Part shown: piece after piece, positions 10,098 to 20,344 of the stretch
Numbering within the stretch: the stretch's first letter is position 1
Layout: the number at the start of each line of letters is the position of its first letter
Assembly: GCA_039105265.1 (NCBI GenBank)
Contig: JAPFFF010000002.1
Span: 2,418,001-2,482,000 of the forward strand
Origin: Tritrichomonas musculus
Taxonomy: Eukaryota; Parabasalia; Tritrichomonadida; Tritrichomonadidae
Direction: 5' to 3'
DNA: 64,000 nucleotides
Made by a program: the position numbers and the translations under genes
The notes under the pieces: generated by a model
What the model saw: the letters and a program-made list of their open reading frames with translations, nothing else
Told to the model about the DNA's origin: nothing
Databases searched by the model: none

Positions 10098-10361
10098 TTA
10101 TGTGACTTCATCAATTAAACTTTTACCAATTTTAAGTCCTTTGTCAGCAAAATTTAATCCTGTATCAATTGCTCTAACAGCATCACCAATAAGAGGTATT
10201 TCACCCAAAACAGGTTTTACAGCATTAGTTACTCTTTTACCAACTTCAACAACTTTGGGAAGTGCTTTACCGACTTTAGTTGCAACATTCTTTATGGTAT
10301 TGCCTACAGATTTAAATGCGTTTTTCATTTTTTTGAAGATTCCGATACCCATTGTTTTCAT
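10098..10361 (-). CDS. Polinton B: small basic amphipathic protein, 87 aa
   Basis: A start with glycine and lysines (GIFKKMKNAFKSVGN) predicts an amphipathic helix, followed by alanine/valine-rich helices. C (42935-43261) and D (23630-24049) have equivalents near the capsid or packaging genes. The composition recalls adenovirus core/minor virion proteins such as VI or X, which bind membranes or DNA; this is an analogy only. It is divergent from the major capsid gene with 30 bases between starts. Confidence 0.5.
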   Translation of the reverse strand: MKTMGIGIFKKMKNAFKSVGNTIKNVATKVGKALPKVVEVGKRVTNAVKPVLGEIPLIGDAVRAIDTGLNFADKGLKIGKSLIDEVT

Positions 10362-10391
10362 TACGAAAAAAGACCCATAATAGTACTTTTT

Positions 10392-12473
10392 TTGTTATTC
10401 AAAATGTTATATCGCAACGAAAGAGCACATAATTACAAAATTGAAGCAAGAAACGTTCTTGATACATTTAATAAGATGCGTGAAATGATTAATACTAATG
10501 ATGGTACACGTTCATTTTCATTCAGAACTGTTGATTGTCATGACCAACCTGCACCATTTCATCAAGGACAATATTCTCAAATCAGTTTAACGCATCCAGA
10601 CCATTTCATATCTGATGTTGATAAAGGATTCTTAACATTTCATGTCAAATTGGATTTACAATTGAATACTGATTTATCTAAATTACAACAAATTGATGAC
10701 CCAAATAACTTCTACAAATTATTCGTCGGACTTAAATCTTCAAATCAATTATTTGACAGATTGGAAATTCTTCATAATAATGTAAATGTTGGATATCAGC
10801 AAAACGAATGTGTTCGAGAAGGATTTTTATACTCTGCTGTGAAACCAGAAACTGAAAAAAAGCGAAGACGATTTGTTCATTCACTTTGGGAAAACGTTTC
10901 AAATTATTCACAAACTGTTGCTGGTGCTTATGTTAACCTAAATTCATTCAAATCTGATGGTAAATCACAAGTTGAATTTGATTTGAACGTTCCATTTGAT
11001 GATTTACTTGCCCTTCAAGCTTTCGATTTATTCCCAAATGGAATCATAGGTGATTTATCAATTCGTTTCCAAGTAACTCCTGCAGGATTAGTTTGGGCAG
11101 CAATTGACCCTTATACTGTTGCTGAAACAAAGGCTTATCTTGAAGATAATGATTCTGTTACATCTGCTGAATTAGAACGATTGAAAGAAATTAAAGCTCG
11201 CGGTCATTTGAAACATCAATTTACACAAATTGGTAATGAAGCTATTATACCTGGACCTGGAACTCCATCTCCAGACCCATCTCCAACACCAGGCCCATCA
11301 CCATCTCCAACACCAGACCCAGACCCAACTCCTGAACCAGGCCCAGACCCAACTCCTGAACCAACTCCTGAACCAACTCCAGCACCAATTAAATATAAAC
11401 TTACATACAGACTTGGTGAGCAATATAATTTTGGATCTGATGGTTCATATACTTATGATGATATTGCAACAGACCTTTCAATGTATTTCAGTTATACAGC
11501 CGAAGAATTTGCTAAATTAGACCTCAAACCAACTGCAACTGATGAAGAAATTTGTTTGGCAAATCCTGATTACACAAAACCAGCTTTGAAACACAACGAT
11601 GGAAAATATTATGTTTGGCAAATTGAGAAAACAGTTGCAAAATCAGCTCTCAGAGTTGTTAATGAATATCATGATGCTAAATTACAACTTCACAACGAAA
11701 CATATTCATCACAGAAAGCTACATTAACTGTAAACAGAATGACAATCACATTATGTAAATCAAATATGCAAGGTTATGGCGTCTGTGAATCTACTCGCAG
11801 AGGTATTGAAAATATTCTCCGTGAAGGAATTATAATCCCATCTCAGAAAGTTGATTACCATTCATTCCCAATTGCTCCTGCCGCAAATGGAATTAAGTCA
11901 ACATTGAATATTCCATTAATTAATGTTACAACAATGTCAATTATGTTTCCAAAGCATCATAATGATTTGACTGTTTTCGAGAATCCAGTATATCAAAATT
12001 GTTATCTCAATATTGGCGGAAAGAACTTCCCAGATGAAAATGTTTCAACAATTGGTGCAAGATTCTTTGAAAATCAATTAACCGCTGGAGACCTTGATGC
12101 AATATCATTACAATGCACTAAAGAATTTGAGGACTCAATGACTATGCCAAAGAATGATGCAAACGGAGTTCGCTACAAGAATACTTTAAGTGATGCTTCT
12201 AGCTTTGTTTTCAATATTCAAACTGAACGTTCATCTGCTGGTTATTGTTATGATGGTTTGGATGGTGGATTTGGTAACATTCAGGTTCAAGTAAATGGTC
12301 AACCAATATATACAGGACCAAATGATACATATTATAATGTTAATGAAGAAGGTACTGTACATCCACCCCCTTGTCAGTTGTTTTTAACTCGTGATACCTA
12401 TTTCAAATTAAGTTTGAATGGTTTAGAATATGTTGATGATGAATCCCCAGCTGGTTCTCAAATAAACGCATAA
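10392..12473 (+). CDS. Polinton B: major capsid protein, double jelly-roll, 693 aa
   Basis: Homologous to C's capsid protein at 41172-42878: matching segments include YQNxxLxI, TIGxRF, RYKNTxSDAxSF, NDTYYN and HPPP near the C-terminus. The N-terminal half (VGLKSSNQLFDRLEI, then ECVREGFLYS) corresponds to the first jelly roll and also aligns with D's protein. Family knowledge: Polinton major capsid proteins are double jelly-roll and build icosahedral shells. It is about 125 residues longer than C's; a Pro/Thr/Asp-rich repeat near residues 287-333 (PTPEPTPEPTPAP) accounts for part of this. The repeat falls right after FTQIG, where C has FSQIG, so it looks like a surface loop. The reading frame is open. 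Confidence 0.8.
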   Translation: MLFKMLYRNERAHNYKIEARNVLDTFNKMREMINTNDGTRSFSFRTVDCHDQPAPFHQGQYSQISLTHPDHFISDVDKGFLTFHVKLDLQLNTDLSKLQQIDDPNNFYKLFVGLKSSNQLFDRLEILHNNVNVGYQQNECVREGFLYSAVKPETEKKRRRFVHSLWENVSNYSQTVAGAYVNLNSFKSDGKSQVEFDLNVPFDDLLALQAFDLFPNGIIGDLSIRFQVTPAGLVWAAIDPYTVAETKAYLEDNDSVTSAELERLKEIKARGHLKHQFTQIGNEAIIPGPGTPSPDPSPTPGPSPSPTPDPDPTPEPGPDPTPEPTPEPTPAPIKYKLTYRLGEQYNFGSDGSYTYDDIATDLSMYFSYTAEEFAKLDLKPTATDEEICLANPDYTKPALKHNDGKYYVWQIEKTVAKSALRVVNEYHDAKLQLHNETYSSQKATLTVNRMTITLCKSNMQGYGVCESTRRGIENILREGIIIPSQKVDYHSFPIAPAANGIKSTLNIPLINVTTMSIMFPKHHNDLTVFENPVYQNCYLNIGGKNFPDENVSTIGARFFENQLTAGDLDAISLQCTKEFEDSMTMPKNDANGVRYKNTLSDASSFVFNIQTERSSAGYCYDGLDGGFGNIQVQVNGQPIYTGPNDTYYNVNEEGTVHPPPCQLFLTRDTYFKLSLNGLEYVDDESPAGSQINA

Positions 12474-12523
12474 ATTTCAAAATTAATTTAAAAAAATAAT
12501 TTTAACATTTTTTTATCTTTCAA

Positions 12524-13117
12524 ATGTCTGAACAAACTGTTGAATTCGTTCCATTAAATGGATTTGATGATTATGAAATTTTAAATCAATATCCTTTCAC
12601 AATTCGTCGTAAAGACAATCATTATGAAGTTAATACTTTCAATGATAATGAATATATATCATTATATCTAAATCGAAAAAAATATCGAAAACATGTTTTG
12701 ATTGCTAAACAATTCATTATTAATGATGACCCAGAACATAAAACAGTAGTTGACCATATAAATCGTGATACAACTGATTTTCATCTTGACAATCTCCGTT
12801 GGGCAACTATATCAGCAAATAGTAAAAATAAATCTGGAAATAAAAATGTAAAATATCAATTTGTTCAATCAATTCCAAATGAATCATTGGTTATTAATGA
12901 ATATGAAGTTTATCATAAATCAGAAGTTATCACATACCATTTTGAAGATTATTTCTGGTTTAATGATACATTCTATTTTTTCAATGGAATTGATTACAGA
13001 ATTATACACACTAATGAAAGTAAAAAAGGATATAAATATGTATATTTAAATGATATTGATGGTCGAAAAGTATGTATTCAAATATCAAAATTTAAAAAGA
13101 TGTATGATTTAATTTAA
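12524..13117 (+). CDS. Polinton B: HNH homing-type endonuclease, 197 aa
   Basis: N-terminal NUMOD4-like segment (FVPLNGFDDYEI, residues 8-19), then an HNH core around residues 76-97 (VVDHINRDTTDFHLDNLRW). These are features of the HNH_3 homing-type nucleases common in phages and protist genomes. D has a relative at 30246-30971 and C a remnant at 53497-53718. It sits between capsid and integrase genes. It could spread itself by cutting related elements, or assist element integration; both are inferences. Confidence 0.75.
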   Translation: MSEQTVEFVPLNGFDDYEILNQYPFTIRRKDNHYEVNTFNDNEYISLYLNRKKYRKHVLIAKQFIINDDPEHKTVVDHINRDTTDFHLDNLRWATISANSKNKSGNKNVKYQFVQSIPNESLVINEYEVYHKSEVITYHFEDYFWFNDTFYFFNGIDYRIIHTNESKKGYKYVYLNDIDGRKVCIQISKFKKMYDLI

Positions 13118-13173
13118 AAACTCATTTTAACATCATTTTTTTTGTGCTTGATTTGAGTCCTTTTTGATTATAA

Positions 13174-14588
13174 ATGTCAAAAACTAAATCTCTCAGAATT
13201 TATGATAAAGAATATCCTTCGTTATTGAAATATCCATTCAAATCGAAATACAAATTTGTTGAAACTGATTTGCAACCTGTTTTCAAGAATAACATTAAAA
13301 CAGAACCTTTCATACCTGATTTTAAACTCAAAGCATGCAAAAAATGTCAAAACCAAATTTTTCAAATGAACCAGGATGTTGGGAAGCAGATTTGATGTTC
13401 TCACATTATTATGCAGATGTTGAACATCCAATTAAACAAGAGCAAATCTATCTCGTTTTGATAAATGTGAATACTAGATATCTAATTGTTGAACCAATGT
13501 CATACAAAAGTGAAATAACTCAAACTTTAAAACGAATTGTTGAAAAGAATCCTAAATATGAATTTCGAACAATCAAATGTGATGGTGAATCTGGATTTGG
13601 TAGTTTGAAAGATGAATGTATTGTATTGAAAGATAATACAAAAGTAATTCTCAAAACAGATATCTCAAATGATTTACAAGTAGCATACAATTATAAACCT
13701 GAGTTAAGAAATCAAGTTAGAAATGAGATTCTTTCCCATAATCCCTGAAGGGGCTTAGAGCCTGCGCATAATATTTTGAAAATGTTAATAGCTTTTTTGA
13801 AAAAAAGTGGATATAAAAATGTTATCAAGTCACCAATATCAAAAACTGAGTTGAAAATTGACGATATCAATGATTATTATCCAGTCAAATTTGTAATCAA
13901 TTCTTCCCCTTACACTCTCGCTCATAAAAACGTTGATTCTGTAATTAGAACTATCAGAAATGCTTTTGGAATGGATAATCGAAGAATTGCTGATTATAAT
14001 CTCATGAGACAAATGGTGAATTTCTATAATAATACACCTCACAATTCATTGAGATTTCGGAATTATGATTATAATGAAGATGAATTATCTGAATATCAAG
14101 GTTCTGGTTTAGTTCCTCCAACTAAATGGATATATTATTCTCCAGTTCAAGTTCAAAACAATGTTGATTTGGAATGGAGGTATATTCGAATGATGAAAAT
14201 GAAATTGAGAAAGATAAATGAAAAACAGAAATTGAAAGGCTTGCTTAATTACAAACGTGATAACATAATTTTGATACATCTTGACAGAAGTAAGACTCAA
14301 AAAAAGCATGAAAAACGAAGACGTGTATTTGATGATATAGCTGAATTCATTTGTTATCAAAACGGTAATATGAAATGTAGATTGTTAAATCAATATCTCA
14401 CATTCAGCAAAACAAAGGATGGTTTAGTCCCATACGAACAACCTGAACGAGGGCGTAAAGCTCAAACTGATGTTGAAAAAAATGAAATTGAAATTCCAAT
14501 TATTTATACGAAATTTGTTTGTGATTCCATTGAAGACTTGAATGAAGATTATAAAGAGTATTTCATATTAAATCTCACTCACAAGTGA
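13174..14588 (+). pseudogene. Polinton B: integrase, broken
   Basis: rve-type integrase region with about two breaks. Recognisable parts are a Cys pair (CKKCQ), the core strand IYLVLINVNTRYLIVEPM, the CDGE segment, and the later helix VIRTIRNAFG followed by YNNTPHNSL, which is the usual end of the core. LINVNTR also appears in the integrases of A, C and D. This copy belongs to the B/C lineage rather than to the chromo-tailed type of A and D. Confidence 0.78.
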
Positions 14589-14595
14589 GCTCGAG

Positions 14596-14640
14596 CTCGC
14601 TAAAAAAGCGAGATGGCTTGCCATAGGCAAGACTTTTTTT
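14596..14640 (+). terminator. Twin hairpins followed by a T run
   Basis: Two adjacent hairpins, CTCGCT/AGCGAG (14596-14612, loop of A) and CTTGCC/GGCAAG (14617-14631), are followed by a run of seven T. They separate the integrase region from the penton gene. The layout resembles a transcript end or processing site, although terminators of this kind are not established for parabasalids. Confidence 0.4.
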
Positions 14641-14657
14641 GTTCTTAAAAACAAAAA

Positions 14658-15038
14658 ATGTTAACAAATAATATCAAAAATGTATCAACGATAAATTTTA
14701 AACAACCAATTACAAAACGCTATTTCCATACACAAGATTCTGAATTTGTTCTTCCAAGTGAATTCGTTACAAGTAAGAATAAGAAATATATTGTTGTACA
14801 GTATGTTGGAGCAATTGTTAAGGATACTCTTGTTGGTGATTTGATGGTACACTCTGATATTGTACAACAAGATGGTTATTGTGATTGTTTCATTATGTTG
14901 GCAAACAGACGTCAAACTAAATATCAAAAATATGAATTCCTTGGTCATGAACGTAATTTTAAAATTTGGTTCACAGATTTATATGGAAACTCAATTGAAC
15001 CATCTGCTTTTGTAATGAGTTGCCTATTAATTTTTTAA
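14658..15038 (+). CDS. Polinton B: minor capsid (penton) candidate, 126 aa
   Basis: Compact beta-rich protein ending FKIWFTDLYGNSIEP and a hydrophobic strand. This is the typical last-strand pattern (F-x-hydrophobic, D-x-x-G-N/x-I-x-P) of single jelly-roll Polinton minor capsid proteins. C has the homologue (FRIWFTDSLGNEIKP) that element D interrupts. It lies in the capsid-rich part of B. Family assignment is by pattern. Confidence 0.6.
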   Translation: MLTNNIKNVSTINFKQPITKRYFHTQDSEFVLPSEFVTSKNKKYIVVQYVGAIVKDTLVGDLMVHSDIVQQDGYCDCFIMLANRRQTKYQKYEFLGHERNFKIWFTDLYGNSIEPSAFVMSCLLIF

Positions 15039-15108
15039 ATAGGTTTTTTTTTGTTTACCAGGCACCAAATAGCCATTTAGGCCTTATTATTTTTGTTCCA
15101 AATGAAAA

Positions 15109-16326
15109 ATGATACGTAAATCAAAGGATGAAAATAAAGAAGTATTAACAGCAGAACAAGAATCTAATTTAATTGATAAGGATGCAATTATTCTAGATAG
15201 AACCCACACATTATATTCATATATTGATAAAAAAGATAAGAAAGTTTACTTCTATTTGAGTAGTAATTATCAAGATTTATTTGTTTTTATGGAAGGAGAT
15301 AATATATTGTTAAATTTACCTAAGAAAGTTGATATGAATACAAAAATGAACATCTTAGATAATAAACGTCCTTATTTAAAAAGAAAATTTGTCATTTCTA
15401 TTGAAATTGGTTCTAAAATTGGAAATACAGATATTAAATTTGTTGAAAGATGGTTTGATGAACTAAATAAATCATATATTGTATTAATGGAAGATTGTGG
15501 ATATAAATATGCTATTAAAGAAACAAATAATTTCTGTTTTGAATTAGATTCCGAAGGAGATGTAAATAGAAAAATCAAACCACTTCCGTTACACATATTT
15601 CTTTGTTTCAAACCTGAAACTTTTATGAATGAATGGAATCGTGTAGAATTACGAAATTTGGATGAGGAAGCTGATTTAAAAAAATTTAAATATGAATTTC
15701 AAAATTGGCATTACCATTTTCCTGTTATTAATGTATTTAAATCTAATTATGTAAGTCCATTATTAAAAGTCCATTTTAATGAAACTCCTGAAAGCCTTGA
15801 ACCATTAATGGATATTTCAGAAAATGATAATGATGGTAAATATGAAACAAGTAATGTCGATATCAATAATAAATATGATTATGATGAAATAAGACCTAAA
15901 AAAATAAATCCTCCAGTTCCATCTATGTTACGGGATTTGGAAACTGAGCAAATCTCTGCCGAAAATGAGAGTACGACTACAATGAAACCAGATGTTGAGA
16001 CATTACCGAGCTCTATTTTCAGCAATGTATCGAATACGGAACTTCGTTCCTCAGCCAAGCAAAGCTTGGATACAAATACATGGATGAAACCTCAAAGCTC
16101 TGTACAACAAAATCCTAATAACTTTAGTCCAATGAATTACTTTCAACCCACAACATTTAATATACCAACAGGTACTAATTTTAATTTTAATGCAGAGCCA
16201 AAAAAATCATCTTTAACTAGTGAAACAAATAATGCAACCAATGGAAACCTACCAAAGATTAATGAGAGTAAGTCAGAAAACAAACCAAAAACACATATAT
16301 CAACTTTCAGATTACCAAAAAAATAA
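15109..16326 (+). CDS. Polinton B: unrecognised 405-aa protein
   Basis: No family recognised. Residues 1-215 look folded and contain alternating hydrophobic strands with several aromatic residues (KVYFYLSSNYQDLFVFM; YHFPVINVFKSNYV). Residues 230-405 are low complexity, rich in Asn, Ser, Pro and Thr, and probably disordered. It is converging with the morphogenesis-type gene (17 bases between stops). No obvious homologue in C or D, so it may be a B-specific accessory protein. Confidence 0.5.
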   Translation: MIRKSKDENKEVLTAEQESNLIDKDAIILDRTHTLYSYIDKKDKKVYFYLSSNYQDLFVFMEGDNILLNLPKKVDMNTKMNILDNKRPYLKRKFVISIEIGSKIGNTDIKFVERWFDELNKSYIVLMEDCGYKYAIKETNNFCFELDSEGDVNRKIKPLPLHIFLCFKPETFMNEWNRVELRNLDEEADLKKFKYEFQNWHYHFPVINVFKSNYVSPLLKVHFNETPESLEPLMDISENDNDGKYETSNVDINNKYDYDEIRPKKINPPVPSMLRDLETEQISAENESTTTMKPDVETLPSSIFSNVSNTELRSSAKQSLDTNTWMKPQSSVQQNPNNFSPMNYFQPTTFNIPTGTNFNFNAEPKKSSLTSETNNATNGNLPKINESKSENKPKTHISTFRLPKK

Positions 16327-16343
16327 ATTATTTAAATATTTTT

Positions 16344-18549
16344 TTATGCTTCATCTTCAGCTTCATCATCGTCATCATCAGATTCAACATTAGCTAGTTT
16401 TTCATCAGTTCTTGATTTAATATATGTTTTGTCACGATAATTATCATACAATGATTTATACAAATTTTTAACTTCAATGTAATTTCCGCCAACATTCAAA
16501 TTAATATGTTTATCAATATTTGAACCAAAGTGTTCTCGTAATTGTTTCTTTTCTTCTTTAGTCAATTTATTTTCCAATATTTCCCGTGCTAATTGTGTAA
16601 ATCGTCCTTTCTTTTCTTCTGTATATCCAAGTCCAACGTTAATTATTAGTTCAATTGTTTGGGTTAATATTTCTCCTAATCGTTCTGATATTTCAGCTTC
16701 ACCATTTATTTCACCGCCAATTGATATAACATTTTTCATATTCTTGTTATAATCTTCTTGAATCTTAAAACCTAATTCAGAATTTACTGCTTTTGAGTGT
16801 ACTTTTTTATATTTAACCCATTCATTCCAATCTTTACATTCATGTGTTTTCATTGCTTCCAATTCATATTGTAAAATAAATACAGCAGTACATATTTTTA
16901 AGTAACTGAATATACCCTTCAATGGTTCCATAAATTGATATTCTCCATGTTGTTCATCATCTCCAAACATATTAAAGAGTGCTAATTGCCATATTTTTGA
17001 AAAGATTGAACTCCATAATCCTCTTGCATTAAGTTTGGTGCTGACTTTGGGTTTAGATAAGCCAACAGATTGATAAGTAGTGACTGCTTTATTGAACTTT
17101 TCATCATATTTAGTCTTGATTTTACCAGCATCCCATTGGTTTTGATTATAATTCCATGTTTTAATAGTGCCCGTAAGATTTTTCATCCATACTTCAAATG
17201 AATCATTTGTTTTACTAGCAATGCGTTCGGTTTGCCATAATTTCTTATAAGGGTCTGCTTTAACAAGACGGAATCCATTAATTATAACAGGTTTACCGCG
17301 AGTATCAACAATAACGATGTCCTCTACTTTGTCGCCATTTAAGTCACAAATTGGATAACCAAGAGGGTCTAATGTGTCTCTCCTTGCAGGAATTAATCGA
17401 TATAATGGATATCCATTTTTATCAAATTTCTTCTTACAATAGGCTTCTGCGCCATCTCTTGTAGCACATTTTGGAGAGAATTTAATACGATAATTACCGT
17501 TAATAAGAATATCAAATAATTCCCCTCGGAATTTACTAACATCAATACTTTGTTTATTTTCGAAAATGTATAAGTCATTTAAACGTTTTTGTGAAGCTTC
17601 AAATGTTTTACCAGCACGTTTACCAGTTGGGACAGACTGCATATAATCACTTAAGAATTCAGCAGTATCGATTTTTGGTACACCTTCTGGTGATGCAATA
17701 TCAACATTAAATAAATCATCGTAGTTTTCAGAACTAAGTACAGGTTTTTTAGATGGTGATTTAAATACAGGCTTTGACATTGATTTAGGAATGGAAAAAT
17801 ATTCATTATCATCATTAGTATCGTTAACGCTTTGTGAATCAGCACTTTCAGTGTCGCGAAGCGCCATGTTCGAAGAACTGCCGGACATGGAATGTTCACT
17901 ATTCATGTTATAAAATATTTCTCTATCCCCATTTTCTATAATATACTTTATTAATTGTTTGAGCTTCTTTTTGTTTTTAGGCTCAGTTGTTTCTTCAAAT
18001 ATGTTTGTTTCACGTATTGCATCATGTAATTGTAATACAAGTTTTTTTACTCTGATGTCAGAATCATCTTTGGGATTTATAGCTCGATTATAATAATCAT
18101 AAAGGTTTTCAGCAGTAAAATCATCATTTAATAACCCAAATTTCTTAAGTTGATTAGCATCAATTGTAGAAGATTTATTGTAAGCATCTAATAATTGTTG
18201 ACCTTCTTGATTAGATTCTGCTATCTTTCTCATTGTTTCAATATTGGTTTTTCTTCTAATATTCTCAAATTGCATTAGGTTATTTATATTATCTGATGCC
18301 TCATTGTTTTCATGTGAGTCTATATTATTTGTCAATGATTTGACAAGTGATTGAATCTGTGCGGTATCTTTTTTATTGAATACTGAATACTTCTCTGAGT
18401 CATCAGCAATACGATAAAATAATTGTAAAGCATTAATATGATTACTATCAAGTATAACTAAATCACAAAGTGATTCAATGTCTTTACCAATTCGATTTCT
18501 GAAATAATCGTCTGCTAAATCTGGCTCTTCTTCTTCCTCAATTTGTGGA
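16344..18549 (-). pseudogene. Polinton B: DxNxDG morphogenesis-type protein, part left of insertion C
   Basis: Homologue of C's protein at 44604-46772. Both hold a DLNGDKVEDI / DPNRDGIPDI motif followed by GxPxxINGFRL / GHPLYINGYTV, and a helical C-terminal half that ends in an acidic tail. D-x-N-x-D-G motifs often bind calcium. The gene continues at 62172-62489 on the other side of element C. Function unknown; in both elements it is the divergent partner of the fibre-like gene, so a tail, vertex or scaffold role is plausible. Confidence 0.6.
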
Positions 18550-18554
18550 ATTAC
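18550..18554. repeat. Target-site duplication of C, left copy (ATTAC)
   Basis: ATTAC directly precedes C's AGTAGT terminus; the same five bases follow the right terminus at 62167-62171. Confidence 0.88.
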
Positions 18555-18867
18555 AGTAGTATTAGGATGTGGCTAGAGCAGGGGAGATAATGTTGAGATA
18601 CTCTCCTTCAGTTTTGGGGTCATGTTTGAATACAAGGATCTCAGTCAAAAGCTTTGCATGTGTGGTTTCTAGCATTCATTTTCGAGGTCATGTTTCAATA
18701 CTTGGAGCTCAAACTTGAAAACAGTATATTTTAAGAAAAAGTACCCAAAAATGGTTGTTTTGAAGGGGTTTGGAGGCAAAAATAATGACCAAATTCAGGC
18801 CCATTTTGACGACTAAAGGAAAAGTAAAAGAGCAGATTTTCATGAAAAATGGGAGAGGGGTAGATAT
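18555..18867 (+). repeat. Left terminal inverted repeat of C
   Basis: Begins AGTAGTATTAGGATG. Identical to the inverse of 61854-62166 over all 313 bases as read by eye. No gene inside. Identity between the ends supports recent insertion or recent end conversion. Confidence 0.95.
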
Positions 18868-18933
18868 GATTTGCATTTATGGTAGATATCATATTTCAAT
18901 TTCAAATTTAATTTTTTAACAAACACACAAAGC

Positions 18934-19590
18934 ATGGAGAAGATCAGCGTTCTTAGGGAATCAATCATAAAACTTAAAAATAATGATCCTTCTGTTTCAA
19001 TCACATATACACTTGAAGATGTCAAGAATCTATTCAAAGAATATGGTTGCACTGTTGTCAAATGTACTAAAGATCCGTATCATAATTGCTCAGTTACATT
19101 CTTTAGAAATAATGATCGAAATACTTTGTTGCATGCACGTTTATGGCAATTCTGTGAAGATCCAAATTACAAATTCAGTAAGAGTCAAGCTAAACTTATT
19201 AAACCAGAAGATATCATAGATCATCAAACTAAGGTTCTTGAAAGTCAAAGAATTGAGAAAGAAAAGAAGTTGAGAGAATCAATGAAAGCTGAAGATTGTG
19301 AGTTAGTTAGCAAATATGTTAAAGGTGATACTAAAGTATTCTATTTATTCAATGGTTTTGAATATCAGACAACACCAACCAAATGGAATAAAGGTTATCG
19401 TGCTCATAAAAGTAAGTCGCCACATTATACACAGAATTATATTAAGAAGGTATTTGCAGATGAAGATTGTGAACTATTAAGTGAATATAAGAATATGAAA
19501 ACAGTTTTGAAATATAAGTATCAAGGTGAGATATATGAAGTTACATTTGAGAAATGGAAACATAATTACAGAAGACCTCATAAATATTGA
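18934..19590 (+). CDS. Polinton C: protein with two tandem DNA-binding-like repeats, 218 aa
   Basis: Two copies of one module occur at residues 119-156 (EDCELVSKYVKG, GFEYQTTPTKWNKGYR) and 177-216 (EDCELLSEYKNM, GEIYEVTFEKWKHNYR). The pattern resembles the zinc-ribbon-like repeat that accompanies phage homing endonucleases and binds DNA, here without its usual Cys pairs. Residues 1-110 are a separate domain. It is the first gene inside C's left terminus. No nuclease core is seen. Function unknown; DNA binding is an inference. Confidence 0.55.
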   Translation: MEKISVLRESIIKLKNNDPSVSITYTLEDVKNLFKEYGCTVVKCTKDPYHNCSVTFFRNNDRNTLLHARLWQFCEDPNYKFSKSQAKLIKPEDIIDHQTKVLESQRIEKEKKLRESMKAEDCELVSKYVKGDTKVFYLFNGFEYQTTPTKWNKGYRAHKSKSPHYTQNYIKKVFADEDCELLSEYKNMKTVLKYKYQGEIYEVTFEKWKHNYRRPHKY

Positions 19591-19630
19591 AATAGAAGCA
19601 TAAAAATATAACTTTATTTTTGGACTTTAT

Positions 19631-19785
19631 TTAATAAATTAGTTTTAGAAAAACCTTGAAATTATCTGGTTTGATTTCATTTCCAAGGCTATCAGTAAAC
19701 CAAATTCGGAAGTCCCTCTTTGTACCTATATACGAATACTTGCGATTATCATCATTTGGCATCACGTTAGTATACCAGACCAAGC
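19631..19785 (-). pseudogene. Polinton C: penton candidate, C-terminal part left of insertion D
   Basis: Encodes the family's terminal signature FRIWFTDSLGNEIKP, matching B's 126-residue protein. Element D begins directly after it, and the start of the gene lies at 40943-41129. Confidence 0.65.
19781..19785. repeat. Target-site duplication of D, left copy (CAAGC)
   Basis: CAAGC directly precedes D's AGTAGT terminus and recurs at 40938-40942. Confidence 0.88.
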
Positions 19786-20341
19786 AGTAGTTATACATAG
19801 TGAAGGGGGGATAGATAACTAGTATAAGCAAATGAGGCTCCCCAGCTTTGAAACCTTCCTGAAGAGACGATAATTTGAGGTACTTTGGAGATGTTTTATA
19901 TTATAGCTCCCTCGCTTTGAAAAGCTCCCTCGCTATAATAAACCACATCCCACTCAACCTCAAGCTACACCCACCCAGCCACCCTACACGGGGAGCCTCA
20001 TTTGCTTATACTAGTTATCTATCCCCCCTTCACTATGTATAACTACTTAATACCAACCTATCTAGCATACTCCTACAGCAATCATCTCATGCAATCATCT
20101 CATACAATCATCTCATGCAACCTATCTAGCATACTCCTACAGCAACCCATCTCATACATCTACTCACACAAATCCACTTATGCAATCATCTCATACATCC
20201 ATTCATGCAACCCATCTTATGCAACACATCACACAAATCCACTCATGCAATCATCTCCCATATCTCATCACATACATTTACTCATGCAACCACTTCATGT
20301 ACACCCGATACCTACTCAAAAATAAATCTTTAATTGAATCA
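19786..20341 (+). repeat. Left terminal inverted repeat of D (556 bases)
   Basis: Begins AGTAGTTATACATAG. The outer 58 bases recur inverted at 19990-20047, so the tip can fold back on itself. From about 20055 to 20300 the repeat is a degenerate array of CATCTCATGCAA-like units. It matches the inverse of 40291-40937 except for one extra block in the right copy and few substitutions. The 422-residue gene begins 4 bases inside it. Confidence 0.93.
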
Positions 20342-20344
20342 TAA

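Noticed and set aside
11230-11520. Alternative frame within B's major capsid gene
   Set aside because: A shadow of the proline-repeat coding sequence; its Gln/His/Leu repeats come from the same codons read out of frame.
20055-20300. CRISPR-like array
   Set aside because: The units are degenerate, contiguous and without unique spacers; it is a simple tandem array inside the terminal repeat.
20002-20325. Open frame of 107 codons in D's left repeat, and its partners in the right repeat
   Set aside because: It is produced by the degenerate CATCTCATGCAA-like array, has repetitive Ser/His/Ile composition, and changes between the two ends.
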